Origin: Azospirillum brasilense
GTDB lineage: Bacteria; Pseudomonadota; Alphaproteobacteria; Azospirillales; Azospirillaceae
Assembly (NCBI RefSeq): GCF_008365405.1
Contig: NZ_QOKV01000024.1
Location: 23,228 to 87,227, forward strand
Reading direction: 5' to 3'
Length of the DNA: 64,000 bases
In this document: piece by piece, positions 42,162 to 50,927 of the stretch
Numbering within the stretch: the first letter of the stretch is position 1
Layout of the letters: every line of letters starts with the position of its first letter
Notes under the pieces: model-generated
What the model saw: only the letters and a program-made list of their open reading frames with translations
The model's database searches: none
What the model was told of the DNA's origin: nothing
Translations under genes and position numbers: made by a program

Positions 42162-43271
42162 TCAGGTGGCGATGCGCGTCATATGATTGTCCCAACGGAA
42201 GTCGGCCAGCCGCAGGCCGTCGCCCGGCAGGTCCGGCGCCGCGCCGACCGTCCGGAGATTGCCCAGCCCGCTGCTCGCCAGGAAACCATCGCCGTCCGGG
42301 GCGATGCCGCAGCCGTCGGGCAGCGCCGCCGACCCCAGCCAAGCGCCGGTGGCGTCGTCCCACAGCCCGATGATGCCGCCCTTGGGCGAGCTGGCCGCGA
42401 CCTTGCCCCTGTCGGCCGCGACGCTGCCGATGTAGCCCTCGAACCGGGACAACTCGTCGTCCGGCGTCTCGAACAGGCGCACCGCGCCGCCGCCCGGACG
42501 GTGCGTGCCGGTCAGCGGCTGGAGCATGCCGACCGGCCGCTCGTCCTGCGCGCCGAAGGCGATTCCGCCGTCGGCCAGGGCGGCGATGTGGCGGATGCCG
42601 AGGTTGGCGTGCTCCTCCGGCAGGCGGACCTGATCGAGCAGCTTTCCGCTCGCCACCTCGACATAGGTGATCGAGGAATCCATCTCGTCCAGGTTCAGCT
42701 TGGCCCGGCCGGTGTCCGGGTGGGTGATGACGCCGCCGTTGCCGACCGCCAGGACCGTGCCGTCCGCGATCATCAGAAGTTCGTGCGGCCCCAGCCCGTG
42801 GGTCGGCATCGCGCCGACGCGGCGGTAGCCGTCCATCGCGTCATAGACGCCGATCGACCCGGTCTCGCGCGGCACGTCGTCCTCCGCCACGTAGAGCAGC
42901 CGCCCGTCGGTGGAGAAGGCGCCGTGGCCGGTGAAGCGGCGGTCGTCCGGCGCGCGGATCACCGGCCCCGGACGCCCATCAGCCAGAGAGAGCGGCATGA
43001 ACCAGCGCCCCGGACGGCGGGCGAAGGCGACTGCCTCGGCCCGCGTCGGGTGGACGACGATGCCGTGGGCGCGGCCCGGCGTCGGGCTGGTGAAGCGCAC
43101 GCCGCCCGCCCCGTCCAGCGCCGCCACGCCATAGTCCGGCGAAGCCGCCGCGGTGGCGTAGGCGTTGAGGAACAGCGTGCCCCCGGCGGTCTCCGCCCGC
43201 GCCGGCCCCAGAAGGGCGCCGAGCAGGCTGCCTCCGATCAGGAGCAGAGTGCCCCGGCGGGTCGCATCCAT
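42162..43271 (-). CDS. DUF1513 beta-propeller-like Tat-exported protein
   Basis: 369-residue exported protein. The N-terminus is twin-arginine-like (MDATRRGTLLLIGGSLLGAL). The body is DUF1513: GRAHGIVVHPTRAEAVAFAR, GHGAFSTDGRLLYVAEDD, LGPHELLMIADGTVLAVGNG and HANLGIRHIAALADGG, a probable beta-propeller. DUF1513 genes regularly sit last in operons with two imelysin proteins and a diheme oxidoreductase that are linked to iron, and this is the case here. Exact role is unknown. The imelysin gene stops 3 bp before its start, so coupling is likely. Confidence 0.9.
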   Translation of the reverse strand: MDATRRGTLLLIGGSLLGALLGPARAETAGGTLFLNAYATAAASPDYGVAALDGAGGVRFTSPTPGRAHGIVVHPTRAEAVAFARRPGRWFMPLSLADGRPGPVIRAPDDRRFTGHGAFSTDGRLLYVAEDDVPRETGSIGVYDAMDGYRRVGAMPTHGLGPHELLMIADGTVLAVGNGGVITHPDTGRAKLNLDEMDSSITYVEVASGKLLDQVRLPEEHANLGIRHIAALADGGIAFGAQDERPVGMLQPLTGTHRPGGGAVRLFETPDDELSRFEGYIGSVAADRGKVAASSPKGGIIGLWDDATGAWLGSAALPDGCGIAPDGDGFLASSGLGNLRTVGAAPDLPGDGLRLADFRWDNHMTRIAT

Positions 43272-43274
43272 CGC

Positions 43275-44393
43275 TCAGTCTCCATCCAGTTCGTTGAAGC
43301 CGATGCTGATGTCCAGCAGCGGCGCGACGGTGCCGGTCAGCAGGTTGCGCAGGTCCTTGGCCCGTTGCAGGGTGGCCTCCACGCTCTTGCGCTTGGCCGG
43401 ATCGGCGACGGCGACGTTGATTGGCGCGGGGATCGCCTCGGCGGCGCGGACCGCGGCGGTGAAGCCGTCCTCCAGCGCGCGGCGGGCCTGGGCGCCGGGG
43501 TCGCCGGCGGGCAGCAACGCCGTCAGGCCGGGACCGCCGCCCTCGCCCAGCATCAGGGCGCGCAGGGCCTCCAGGTTGATGCGGACGTTGCGGGCCGACT
43601 GGCCGCTGCGCAGCGCCTCGGCCACCGCCGGCTTGGCCTCCCCGGCGTTGGGGCCGAGCGGCGCCAGCAGCTTCTGGTCGGCGACCACCTGCAGGGCGGT
43701 GAGCGACCCGGTGAAGAGGGTGTTGACCGCCGACCCCGCGTCGGGACCGAGCGCGGTCTGCTCCCCGGCGGTCAGCGGCGCCTCCAGCGCCTTCCAGCCG
43801 TCGCGAACCTCGCGGGTGATGGCAAGGACGTTCTGCGCCACCGCGGCGGCCAGCGCGCCGCGGAAGCGCCCGGCCTCGTCGCCCTGGAACGACGCGGCGG
43901 TGACGCCCTCGTCGAACAGCAGCCGCTCCAGCGCGGTCAGCCCCTGCACCGCGGCGCTCTGACGGGCCAGCCCGCCCGGCTCCAGCAGCTTGGGGTCGCG
44001 GTTCTTCAGCATGGCGAGGATCTGGCGCTGCACCACCCCGGCCCGCTCCGGCCAAAAGGCGATGCGGTCGGCGCGCAGCTCCATCGACAGCGGCCCGGCG
44101 CGCAGATGCTGGACGCCGGCCCAAGCGTCGTAGACGGCGCGGTGGGCGGCGCGGCAGCTCTCCAGCCCGTCCGCGGTCGGCGCCGCGGCGAACTGCGCCA
44201 GCCGCTCCGCATAGATGCCGGCGGCACCGGCCAGAGCGTCGAAGCGCGGCAGGGCGTGGGTTCGGACCAGACCGCCCAGCACGGCGGCGTCTCCCGCCGG
44301 CTCCCGCGCCGCCAGGGCGAGCTTGCCCGGCAGGAGGATCGACAGGGCGGCGGCCGACATCAGGCCGATCACGCGGCGGCGTTGCATTCTCAT
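43275..44393 (-). CDS. Imelysin-family periplasmic protein, second copy
   Basis: 372 residues with an N-terminal export signal (MRMQRRRVIGLMSAAALSIL). The imelysin fold (helical, M75 type) is seen in AHRAVYDAWAGVQHLRAGPL, ADRIAFWPERAG and GLTALERLLFDEG. The metal-binding GxHxxE motif is replaced here (QGLTALERLLFDEG), so it may not bind iron as imelysin copy 1 does. A GTG one codon before ATG 44393 is open. It lies between the diheme oxidoreductase (28 bp) and the DUF1513 gene. Confidence 0.85.
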   Translation of the reverse strand: MRMQRRRVIGLMSAAALSILLPGKLALAAREPAGDAAVLGGLVRTHALPRFDALAGAAGIYAERLAQFAAAPTADGLESCRAAHRAVYDAWAGVQHLRAGPLSMELRADRIAFWPERAGVVQRQILAMLKNRDPKLLEPGGLARQSAAVQGLTALERLLFDEGVTAASFQGDEAGRFRGALAAAVAQNVLAITREVRDGWKALEAPLTAGEQTALGPDAGSAVNTLFTGSLTALQVVADQKLLAPLGPNAGEAKPAVAEALRSGQSARNVRINLEALRALMLGEGGGPGLTALLPAGDPGAQARRALEDGFTAAVRAAEAIPAPINVAVADPAKRKSVEATLQRAKDLRNLLTGTVAPLLDISIGFNELDGD

Positions 44394-44421
44394 CACCTAT
44401 GCCATTCAAACCGTGTGGACT

Positions 44422-45678
44422 TTAGAGCCCCAGAACGAAACGCACCAACTTTTCCCGGTCGCCGCGCGGCAGGGCCATGAAGGCGCCGCGCGCCTTGTCC
44501 GCCTCGCCGCCGTGCCACAGGATGGCCTCGGTCACGCTGCGCGCCCGCCCGTCGTGGAGCAGGGCCAGTTTGCCGTCGGACTCCGCCAACCGCTTCATCC
44601 CCCACAGCGGCGTCGTGCGCCAGTCGCGGCCCCGCGCCTCGCCCATCGCCACGCCGTCGGCCAGATCCTCGCCCAGGTCGTGGAGAAGCAGGTCGCTGTA
44701 GGGGAAGATCGTCCGGCGGGACAGCGCGGGATGCGCGGCATCCTCCGCCGTGGTGAAGGAGGGGCGGTGGCAGGAGGCGCAGCCGGCGGCGGCGAACAGC
44801 GCGCTTCCCGCCGTGTCGCGCGGCGCCTCCAGCCCGCCGTCGGGCGGCAGGGTGCGCAGATAGCCGTCGATCAGCCCGATCACCGTGGAGGGGATCTCCA
44901 GCCCCTCATACTGCGGGGAATTGCCGTGCGGGGCGTTCCGGCATTCGGTCTGCGCCGGGGTGCAGTCGCCCCAGGGCTCGGGATAGGCCGGGGTGGACAT
45001 GCCGATGTCGAGGCTGAAGGCCTCCGAATTCTGGCGGTGCAGCGTCGGGTGGACGGCCTTCCAGCCGAAGCGGCCAAGCAGCCGCGTGCCCTCCGGCGCC
45101 ACCCAGTTGGGGCGTCCGGCGATGCCGTCGCCGTCGCGGTCCTCCGGATCGGCGCCGGCCAGGATGTCGGCCTCGGGGATGCGCTCCAGCAGCCCCATGC
45201 CGCGCACGGACGGGGCGATGCGGGCGGAGATCGCCGTTGCCTCGGCCAACGGCCCGTAGTTGAGGTCGGTGACGGTCACCAGCGGACGGCGCAGCGTCGC
45301 CGTGTCGCCGTCGGGGAAGCGCACCGTCTCCTCGCGGTAGGTCAGGACGGGCTTGCCCTCGATGGCGAAGCCGAGCACCGCGTTGGTCTGGACCTGCCGC
45401 CCGTAGACCGGGTCGCCGCTGAGCTTCAGCGCATAGCCGACGCCGCGGTCATCGGGAACCGCGGGATCGGGCGGTCGCCCCTGCCGGGCCGCCGGATGGC
45501 AGGCGGCGCAGGAGCGGGCGTCGTAGAGCGGACCCAGCCCGTCGTTGGCGTGCGTCACCGTCGGGGCGCTGACCCACATCCGCCGGAACAGCTTCTCGCC
45601 GATCCGGGCGTCGAGGTCGCCCGCCACCGCCGGCAGGGCCGGCAGCAAGGCGAGCAGGAAGGCGAGGCGGGCTTTCAT
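44422..45678 (-). CDS. Diheme oxidoreductase (DUF1111-like) with two CxxCH sites
   Basis: 418-residue periplasmic protein with a cleavable signal (MKARLAFLLALLPALPAVAG). Two c-type heme sites are visible: CAACH near residue 57 and CASCH near residue 300. The body shows family marks such as VGYALKLSGDPVYGRQVQTN and GRFGWKAVHPTLHRQNSEAF. Members are usually called thiol oxidoreductase or di-heme oxidoreductase and stand next to imelysin genes; the reaction is not established. ATG 45678 is chosen because it starts the signal peptide; the open frame continues upstream. The gene follows imelysin copy 1 after a structured 180-bp gap. Confidence 0.9.
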   Translation of the reverse strand: MKARLAFLLALLPALPAVAGDLDARIGEKLFRRMWVSAPTVTHANDGLGPLYDARSCAACHPAARQGRPPDPAVPDDRGVGYALKLSGDPVYGRQVQTNAVLGFAIEGKPVLTYREETVRFPDGDTATLRRPLVTVTDLNYGPLAEATAISARIAPSVRGMGLLERIPEADILAGADPEDRDGDGIAGRPNWVAPEGTRLLGRFGWKAVHPTLHRQNSEAFSLDIGMSTPAYPEPWGDCTPAQTECRNAPHGNSPQYEGLEIPSTVIGLIDGYLRTLPPDGGLEAPRDTAGSALFAAAGCASCHRPSFTTAEDAAHPALSRRTIFPYSDLLLHDLGEDLADGVAMGEARGRDWRTTPLWGMKRLAESDGKLALLHDGRARSVTEAILWHGGEADKARGAFMALPRGDREKLVRFVLGL

Positions 45679-45858
45679 TGGTCGGGCGGGCATCGGTCGG
45701 GCGGAGTGCCCCATCTTATGAAGACGAAAAGACAGGGCTGCGGCCCCTCCCCCGCGCGGGCGGTCGGTGGGGAGCGGACAACGCCGCCCCACGCGGGAAG
45801 GAAGGGCCGCAACCCGTGGACCGCCGGCTTGCTTGCCGACGTCTTATTTAACGACGGC

Positions 45859-47139
45859 TTACTTACCGACGGCCGACGGGTTGTCGAGGCTGTCCGAACC
45901 GGCCAGATCGACCGAGACGCCCAGGGCGGCGACGACGCCTTCCAGGGCCTTCTTCTGGTCGACCAGACGCTCCACCGCGGTCGAGACGATCGCGTTGCCT
46001 TCGGCGTTGTCGGTGCCGATCATCTGGTCATAAGCCATCTTGCCGAGGTCGGCGGTGTCCTTCATGACCTTCATCGCGGCGGTGGTGGCGGTCATCGCCT
46101 CCTTCACCTTGGCGTCGGCCTCCGGCGCGGTGGCGGCGACATACTGCGACAGCGACGGGCCGGTCACGACCTTGCCGTCCACGCGGGTGTAGCGGCCGCT
46201 GTAGACGTTGACCATGCCGATCTGGTCGTAATAGTGGGAGTTGTGGGTGTTGTCGGAGAAGCAGTCATGCTCCTCCTCGGGATCGTGCAGCATGAGGCCG
46301 AGCTTCATGCGCTCGCCGGCCAGCTCGCCGTAGCTGAGGCTGCCGAGGCCGGTCAGGATGCGGGCGACGCCCTCCGACTCCTTGGCCTTGGCGACGGAGG
46401 CGCGGGCCTTGCCCTTGGCGCCCCAGGCCTTGGCCATCTCCTCCAGATCCTCGACCAGCATCTGGGTGGCGACGGTCAGGAACTGGGCGCGGCGGTCGCA
46501 GTTGCCGTTGGTGCAGTCCTTGCCCTTGGCGTAGTCGGTCGCCTTGCGGTCGCCGGCCCCCGGACCCGTGCCGTTCAGGTCCTGGCCCCACAGCAGGAAC
46601 TCGACGGCATGGTAGCCGGTCGCCACGTTGGCCTCGACCTTGCCGGCCTCGTGCAGTTTGTCGGCCAGCAGCTCCTTGGTGATCTTGCGGGCGTCGATGG
46701 TCTTGTCGCCGGCCTTGATCTTCGGGTTGGCGATCACGTTGGCCTTGGCGAACGGGTTGCTGTCGCCGCCGGCGTAGCCGTCGTCCACATAGTCGATCAG
46801 GCCCTCGTCCAGCGGCCAGGCGTTGACCTTGCCCTCCCACTCGTCGACGATCGGGTTGCCGAAGCGGAAGGCCTCGGTCTGCATGTAGGGGACGCGGGCG
46901 TTCAGCCACGCCGTGCGGGCGGCGGCCAGCGTCGCGTCCGACGGGTTGGCCACCAGCGCATCGACAGCCTTCTTCAGCGCCTTGGCGGTGCTGGCGGAGT
47001 CCTCGTAGCTGGCCTGGGCGATGTCGGCGTAGGTCTTCACCACGTCCTTGTAGGCGGGCTTGGACGACTGGGCGTCGGCGGCGAGCGGCGCCAGCGCGAT
47101 GAGAGCCGCGGCGGCAAAGCCGGAGGCGTGCTTGAACAT
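45859..47139 (-). CDS. Imelysin-family iron-linked protein (IrpA-like)
   Basis: 426 residues with a classical signal peptide (MFKHASGFAAAALIALAPLA). It carries the full imelysin signature, with GYHAVEFLLWGQDLNG (GxHxxE) around residue 165, NPIVDEWEGKVNAWPLDEGL and HDCFSDNTHNSHYYD. Imelysin proteins with this motif bind metal and are associated with iron acquisition. AGGAGACCTTC precedes the ATG. A Fur-box-like site at 47212 lies 73 bp upstream, in its own promoter, so iron repression is likely. It is the first of the imelysin/diheme/imelysin/DUF1513 set. Confidence 0.93.
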   Translation of the reverse strand: MFKHASGFAAAALIALAPLAADAQSSKPAYKDVVKTYADIAQASYEDSASTAKALKKAVDALVANPSDATLAAARTAWLNARVPYMQTEAFRFGNPIVDEWEGKVNAWPLDEGLIDYVDDGYAGGDSNPFAKANVIANPKIKAGDKTIDARKITKELLADKLHEAGKVEANVATGYHAVEFLLWGQDLNGTGPGAGDRKATDYAKGKDCTNGNCDRRAQFLTVATQMLVEDLEEMAKAWGAKGKARASVAKAKESEGVARILTGLGSLSYGELAGERMKLGLMLHDPEEEHDCFSDNTHNSHYYDQIGMVNVYSGRYTRVDGKVVTGPSLSQYVAATAPEADAKVKEAMTATTAAMKVMKDTADLGKMAYDQMIGTDNAEGNAIVSTAVERLVDQKKALEGVVAALGVSVDLAGSDSLDNPSAVGK

Positions 47140-47211
47140 GAAGGTCTCCTCAAGCGTCGGTGATCGGTGGCGTCAGAGCCATGAAAGTGCGAAGCATTCT
47201 CAACATGCGCC

Positions 47212-47230
47212 GCTAATCACTCTCATTGTC
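47212..47230. promoter_or_regulatory. Fur-box-like site upstream of imelysin copy 1
   Basis: GCTAATCACTCTCATTGTC matches the 19-base Fur consensus at 13 positions by eye. It lies between the peroxidase stop and the imelysin start. Confidence 0.5.
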
Positions 47231-47313
47231 AAGATGCAATCGCGATGCGAGGCGCGCTTTGCCGATTTTGCGGCGGACAGCGGGGCCATGATGGCGGCCC
47301 CGCCCGCCCGCGC

Positions 47314-48498
47314 TCACTTCAGAAGCGGTTCGTAACGGGCGTCGGTCAGCGTCTTCATGAAGGCGACCAGCGCCTTGATTCGGCGGTCGTCGAGCGCCGG
47401 GCCCTCCTCCAGCTCCTTGATGGAGACGGTGGCGGCGATTTCCGGATTGCCCCAGGGCTTGCCGGTCTCCGGGTTGATCTGGTCCGCCGGCTTGGTGCTG
47501 TTGTACTTGTTGTAGAAGCGGACAACGGTCTCCAGGTCCTTGAAGACGCCGTTGTGCATGTAGGGGCCGGTCACCGCGACGTTGCGCAGGGTCGGCGTCT
47601 TGAATTTCCCCTCATGCGCCTTCTGGCCCTTCAGCGCCGGATTCTCGGCCAGCCCGCGGTCGATGTGAGTCGCCACCACCCCATTGGCCGCCCGCAGCTC
47701 CGCGTTCACCGGAACGCCGATGTTGTGGTACTCGTAGTTGGTGAAGACCTCGTTCGTCGCCGCCGGCATGGCGTTCAGCTTGTGGCAGACGTTGCAGTTG
47801 GTGAACTGCTGCGAGAAGAACAGGGTCATCCCCAGCTCCTCCTCGCCGGTCATCTTGTACTCGCCGCGCAGATAACGGTCGTACTTGGAATCGAAGGGCG
47901 AGAAGACGTCGGTCGTCTCGAAGGCGGCGATGCTGTCGGTCATCGCGTCGTAGGCGCGGTCGGCGTCGTCCAGCACCCCCGCGCCATAGAGGGCGACGAA
48001 GCTCCGCGCGTAGTCGGCGTTCTCCTTCAACCGCCCCTGCACCTCCGCCTTGGAGGCCATGGCCATCTCTGCGGGGTTCAGCGGCGGCCCGCCGGCCTGC
48101 TCCTGGAGGGTGGCCGCCCGGCCGTCGTGGAACTGCCCGCCGAAGGGAACCCCGCTGGCCTTGAAGCCGAAGCGCGGGGCGAGATGGGCGTAGGCGGCGG
48201 TCGGCGCGTTGCGGTCGCCCAGCGACTTGCCGTCGGCCCCCAGCGACGCAGCACCCCGCGGGTCGGCGAAGCCGAATTCCGGGTTGTGGCAGGTCGCGCA
48301 GGACTGGCTGCGGGTGGAGGACAAGTTGTTGTCGAAGAACAGCGCCTTGCCCAGCTCGGCCTTGGCCTTCTGCATCTCCGCCTTCTGGATCTCTGCCGGA
48401 TCGGCGGCCAAGCCGGAGCCACTGGCGATCAACAGGCCAGCGATCAACAGGGAAGGCAGCGCCGCGGCCGGCGCGACATACTTGCCGAACAATGACAT
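47314..48498 (-). CDS. Diheme cytochrome c peroxidase-like protein (MauG/CcpA type)
   Basis: 394-residue periplasmic protein with a signal peptide (about 30 residues from MSLFGKYVAPAAA). Two heme sites: CATCH near residue 70 and CNVCH near residue 235. Family marks: ELGKALFFDNNLSSTRSQSC, GFKASGVPFGGQFHDGRAAT, KFKTPTLRNVAVTGPYMHNG. It reduces hydrogen peroxide with electrons from a cytochrome or a blue-copper protein, or acts as a MauG-like oxidase. A Fur-box-like site about 90 bp upstream suggests iron control along with the imelysin genes. Start ATG 48498 is supported by the signal peptide. Confidence 0.9.
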   Translation of the reverse strand: MSLFGKYVAPAAALPSLLIAGLLIASGSGLAADPAEIQKAEMQKAKAELGKALFFDNNLSSTRSQSCATCHNPEFGFADPRGAASLGADGKSLGDRNAPTAAYAHLAPRFGFKASGVPFGGQFHDGRAATLQEQAGGPPLNPAEMAMASKAEVQGRLKENADYARSFVALYGAGVLDDADRAYDAMTDSIAAFETTDVFSPFDSKYDRYLRGEYKMTGEEELGMTLFFSQQFTNCNVCHKLNAMPAATNEVFTNYEYHNIGVPVNAELRAANGVVATHIDRGLAENPALKGQKAHEGKFKTPTLRNVAVTGPYMHNGVFKDLETVVRFYNKYNSTKPADQINPETGKPWGNPEIAATVSIKELEEGPALDDRRIKALVAFMKTLTDARYEPLLK

Positions 48499-48586
48499 CC
48501 TGACTCTCGCTCCTTGACGGCGGTGGCCCGCGGCGGCAATCCATGGCGGGGCCTGCCGGTCAGTATCCATGCCCTTCGGCCTGGAT

Positions 48587-48605
48587 GATAGTTATTCTCA
48601 TTATC
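48587..48605. promoter_or_regulatory. Fur-box-like site upstream of the peroxidase
   Basis: GATAGTTATTCTCATTATC matches the 19-base Fur consensus at 15 positions by eye, 88 bp before the start of the peroxidase gene. Confidence 0.65.
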
Positions 48606-49219
48606 ACGAACGTGCGACCTATTGCCACTGGTCGTAGGACCGGCGGGATTAACCCCTCGCCCCATTCGTCCGGCCCCGTTCCCGGATGGACGATCCGGTC
48701 CGGGCGCTTCGACATGACGGAAAAGGGTACCCCGACCCGGCTACCGACTCTGCTTCGCCAACCGGTGGGCTTGCCGCCATTCCGGTGTGAGGCGGCACCA
48801 CCGTCGGGATTCCAAATGCTCCGCGCGCCGCGAAGGGAGCGGTAACCCCGGCGCCGGCACAATCCCGGCATAGTCCGATAATCACTTTAAATTCTAATCA
48901 TTTTCTTTCAAAGCAATCCGTTCGTTATCCACGCCCCCGCACGGCGCTCTCCTTCCCGTTTCTTTGGCGCGACTCTTCCGCACATGGCGTCACCCGCGCT
49001 TTGCCTGAAAACGGCGCGGAAAGTTGTGCTGCGGACTGCAGGGACAACGGCCTCGGCCCGCCGGACTACCCCTATCGATAGGTTTATTAAAATACCGAGC
49101 TTCGACATCCTTCAAATCACAGACGCCGTGCATTCCCTAAAAATCAGTAATCAATCCTCTCCGCTTCACTGCGCCGAAGCGAAAACCCTTCGTATCACAA
49201 TTATCAACGGAGACCATCA
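48606..49219. other. Intergenic region before the pilus operon
   Basis: About 615 bp with no supported gene. The stretch 48880-48935 and the 120 bases before flp are less GC-rich and probably hold the pilus operon promoter. I see no operator that I can name. Confidence 0.5.
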
Positions 49220-49435
49220 ATGACCCTGTCCGCCAACATCCGCGCCATCATTTCCCCGGTCCAGGCCGCGACCAAGGACCGCAAGGGCATCACGGCCCTC
49301 GAATACGGTCTGGCGGCGGCGCTCGTCGCACTCGTCATCATCGGCGGCGCCCGCACCTTCGGCACCAACGTCAGCACCCTGTTCACCGGCATCGGCACCA
49401 CGGTCACGAACACCCCGACGGCCATTCCGCAGTAA
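49220..49435 (+). CDS. flp: Flp-type major pilin
   Basis: 71-residue prepilin of the Flp/Fap type IVb family. The leader ends at the prepilin site RKG, followed by ITALEYGLAAALVALVII with Glu at mature position +5, exactly the Flp pattern. The rest is a short Thr-rich tail. CpaA (next gene) would cleave it and the Cpa/Tad machine would assemble it into adhesive pili. GGAGA lies eight bases before the ATG. It is 34 bp upstream of cpaA and heads the operon. Confidence 0.95.
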   Translation: MTLSANIRAIISPVQAATKDRKGITALEYGLAAALVALVIIGGARTFGTNVSTLFTGIGTTVTNTPTAIPQ

Positions 49436-49469
49436 GCGCCGCAAACCCCCTCCCACGCAAAGCCCCGCC

Positions 49470-50030
49470 ATGGATACGATCGCGCTCTTCGATCCCCTCT
49501 CCCTGGCACTGCCCATGGCGGGGCTTGCGCTGGGCTGGGCGGCGGCGGACGACCTGTGCCGCCGCGTCATCCCGGACACGGTGTCCATCCTCCTCACCAT
49601 TCTCGGCCTCGCGCTTCCGCTGTGGCAGGGCGCCCCTTTTCCCTGGGTCAGCCTTGCCGCCGCCGCCACGCTGTTCCTCGTCCTGTGCGTCCTGCACGGG
49701 CGGGGCTGGCTGGGCGGCGGGGATGTGAAGCTGGCCTCGGCCATCCTGCTGCTGGTCGGGGTGGAGCGGGCCGCCTCTTTCGCGACCGCCACCGCGCTGG
49801 CCGGCGGGGTGCTCTCCCTTCTCTATCTCGCCGGGTGGCTGGCCCTGCGCAAGGCGCAGCCGGCGCGCCGGCTGCTGCGCCGCTTCGGCGGACGCTCCGC
49901 GCCGGTCCGAATCCTGGCTGCAGAAGCTCACCGCATCGCTACCCGCCATTCCGTGCCCTACGGCGTCGCCCTGGCCGCCGGCGGGCTGCTCACCCTCTCC
50001 AACCCCACCGGAGGAGCGGCATGGTTCTGA
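49470..50030 (+). CDS. cpaA: Prepilin peptidase CpaA/TadV (A24 family)
   Basis: 186-residue inner-membrane aspartyl peptidase that removes the leader from Flp and the pseudopilins. The two active-site aspartates are visible in AADDLCRRVIPD and the family motif GGGDVKLA. Several hydrophobic helices follow. It overlaps the cpaB start by 10 bp, so the two are coupled. Somewhat longer than the minimal family because of a basic tail after the last core helix. Confidence 0.92.
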   Translation: MDTIALFDPLSLALPMAGLALGWAAADDLCRRVIPDTVSILLTILGLALPLWQGAPFPWVSLAAAATLFLVLCVLHGRGWLGGGDVKLASAILLLVGVERAASFATATALAGGVLSLLYLAGWLALRKAQPARRLLRRFGGRSAPVRILAAEAHRIATRHSVPYGVALAAGGLLTLSNPTGGAAWF

Positions 50031-50896
50031 GAGTGCTTTTCCTGTCCCTGCTGCTCGTCGGGCTGTCGCTGGTGGGCTACGTGTCCTTCTCGATGCTGCC
50101 GGCCCCGACCGCCGCCGTCGCGGTCCCGGCACCCCAGGCGCCCATGGACTCCGTGCTGGTCGCCGCCCGCCCGATCTCCACCGGCATGCTTCTGCGCGCC
50201 GAGGATCTGCGCTGGGAGCCCTGGCCGCCGGGTCGCCTCGGCGACGGCTACATGGTGCGGGGCCGCGTGGCGGAAAGCGCCTACAGCGGCGCCGTCACCC
50301 GCCGGTCCTTCGCGTCGGGCGAGCCGATCATGGCCGGCCACATCGTGGCGCCGGGGGAGCGCGGCTTCCTCGCCGCCGTTCTGTCGCCGGGCAGCCGCGC
50401 CGTCTCGGTGGCGGTGGACGCAGTCAGCGCGACCGGCGGGCTGATCTGGCCCGGCGACCGCGTGGATCTGATCCTGACCCAGAATTTCGAATCCCACGCG
50501 GGGCGCGACCTGCGCAGCCGGGCGGTCGGCGAAACCGTGCTCCAGAACCTGCGCGTCATCGCCATCGACCAGCAGCTCGGCGAGGCCGGCATGGCGAAGA
50601 GCGGGCCGGACGGGCGCATCCCCCGCACCGTGACGCTGGAGGTCACCGCCCGCCAGAGCGAGACGGTCACCGTCGCCGCCACCATGGGCAAGCTCTCGCT
50701 GGCGCTGCGCAGCCTGCTCGCCGACGAAAACGTTCTCGCCGCCGGGGAAACGGAACCCGCCTCCGCCCCGACCTGGGCCGAGGACGTGTCGCCCGCCCTG
50801 CGCCAGCTTCCCGCGGCCCACAGCGCGGAGGCGCCCGCCCGCCGCCCGGCGCTGCTCATCATCCGCGGATCCAAGACGGAAACACTCGAACGCTGA
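50021..50896 (+). CDS. cpaB: Pilus assembly protein CpaB (RcpC)
   Basis: 291 residues with an N-terminal membrane/signal segment (VLFLSLLLVGLSLVGYVSFS), then an SAF domain (DSVLVAARPISTGMLLRAED) and the CpaB body (GGLIWPGDRVDLILTQNFES, RVIAIDQQLG). It acts in the periplasm with the secretin CpaC, probably on pilus or secretin stability. GGAGGAG lies four bases before ATG 50021. It overlaps cpaA and is 31 bp from cpaC. Confidence 0.93.
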   Translation: MVLRVLFLSLLLVGLSLVGYVSFSMLPAPTAAVAVPAPQAPMDSVLVAARPISTGMLLRAEDLRWEPWPPGRLGDGYMVRGRVAESAYSGAVTRRSFASGEPIMAGHIVAPGERGFLAAVLSPGSRAVSVAVDAVSATGGLIWPGDRVDLILTQNFESHAGRDLRSRAVGETVLQNLRVIAIDQQLGEAGMAKSGPDGRIPRTVTLEVTARQSETVTVAATMGKLSLALRSLLADENVLAAGETEPASAPTWAEDVSPALRQLPAAHSAEAPARRPALLIIRGSKTETLER

Positions 50897-50927
50897 ACCG
50901 GCGCGCCGACCCAGGGGGGACGAACTC

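Noticed and set aside
44215..47163. 982-codon plus-strand frame opposite the imelysin operon
   Set aside because: Antisense frame without domain features; the minus-strand genes have signal peptides, heme motifs and a ribosome site.
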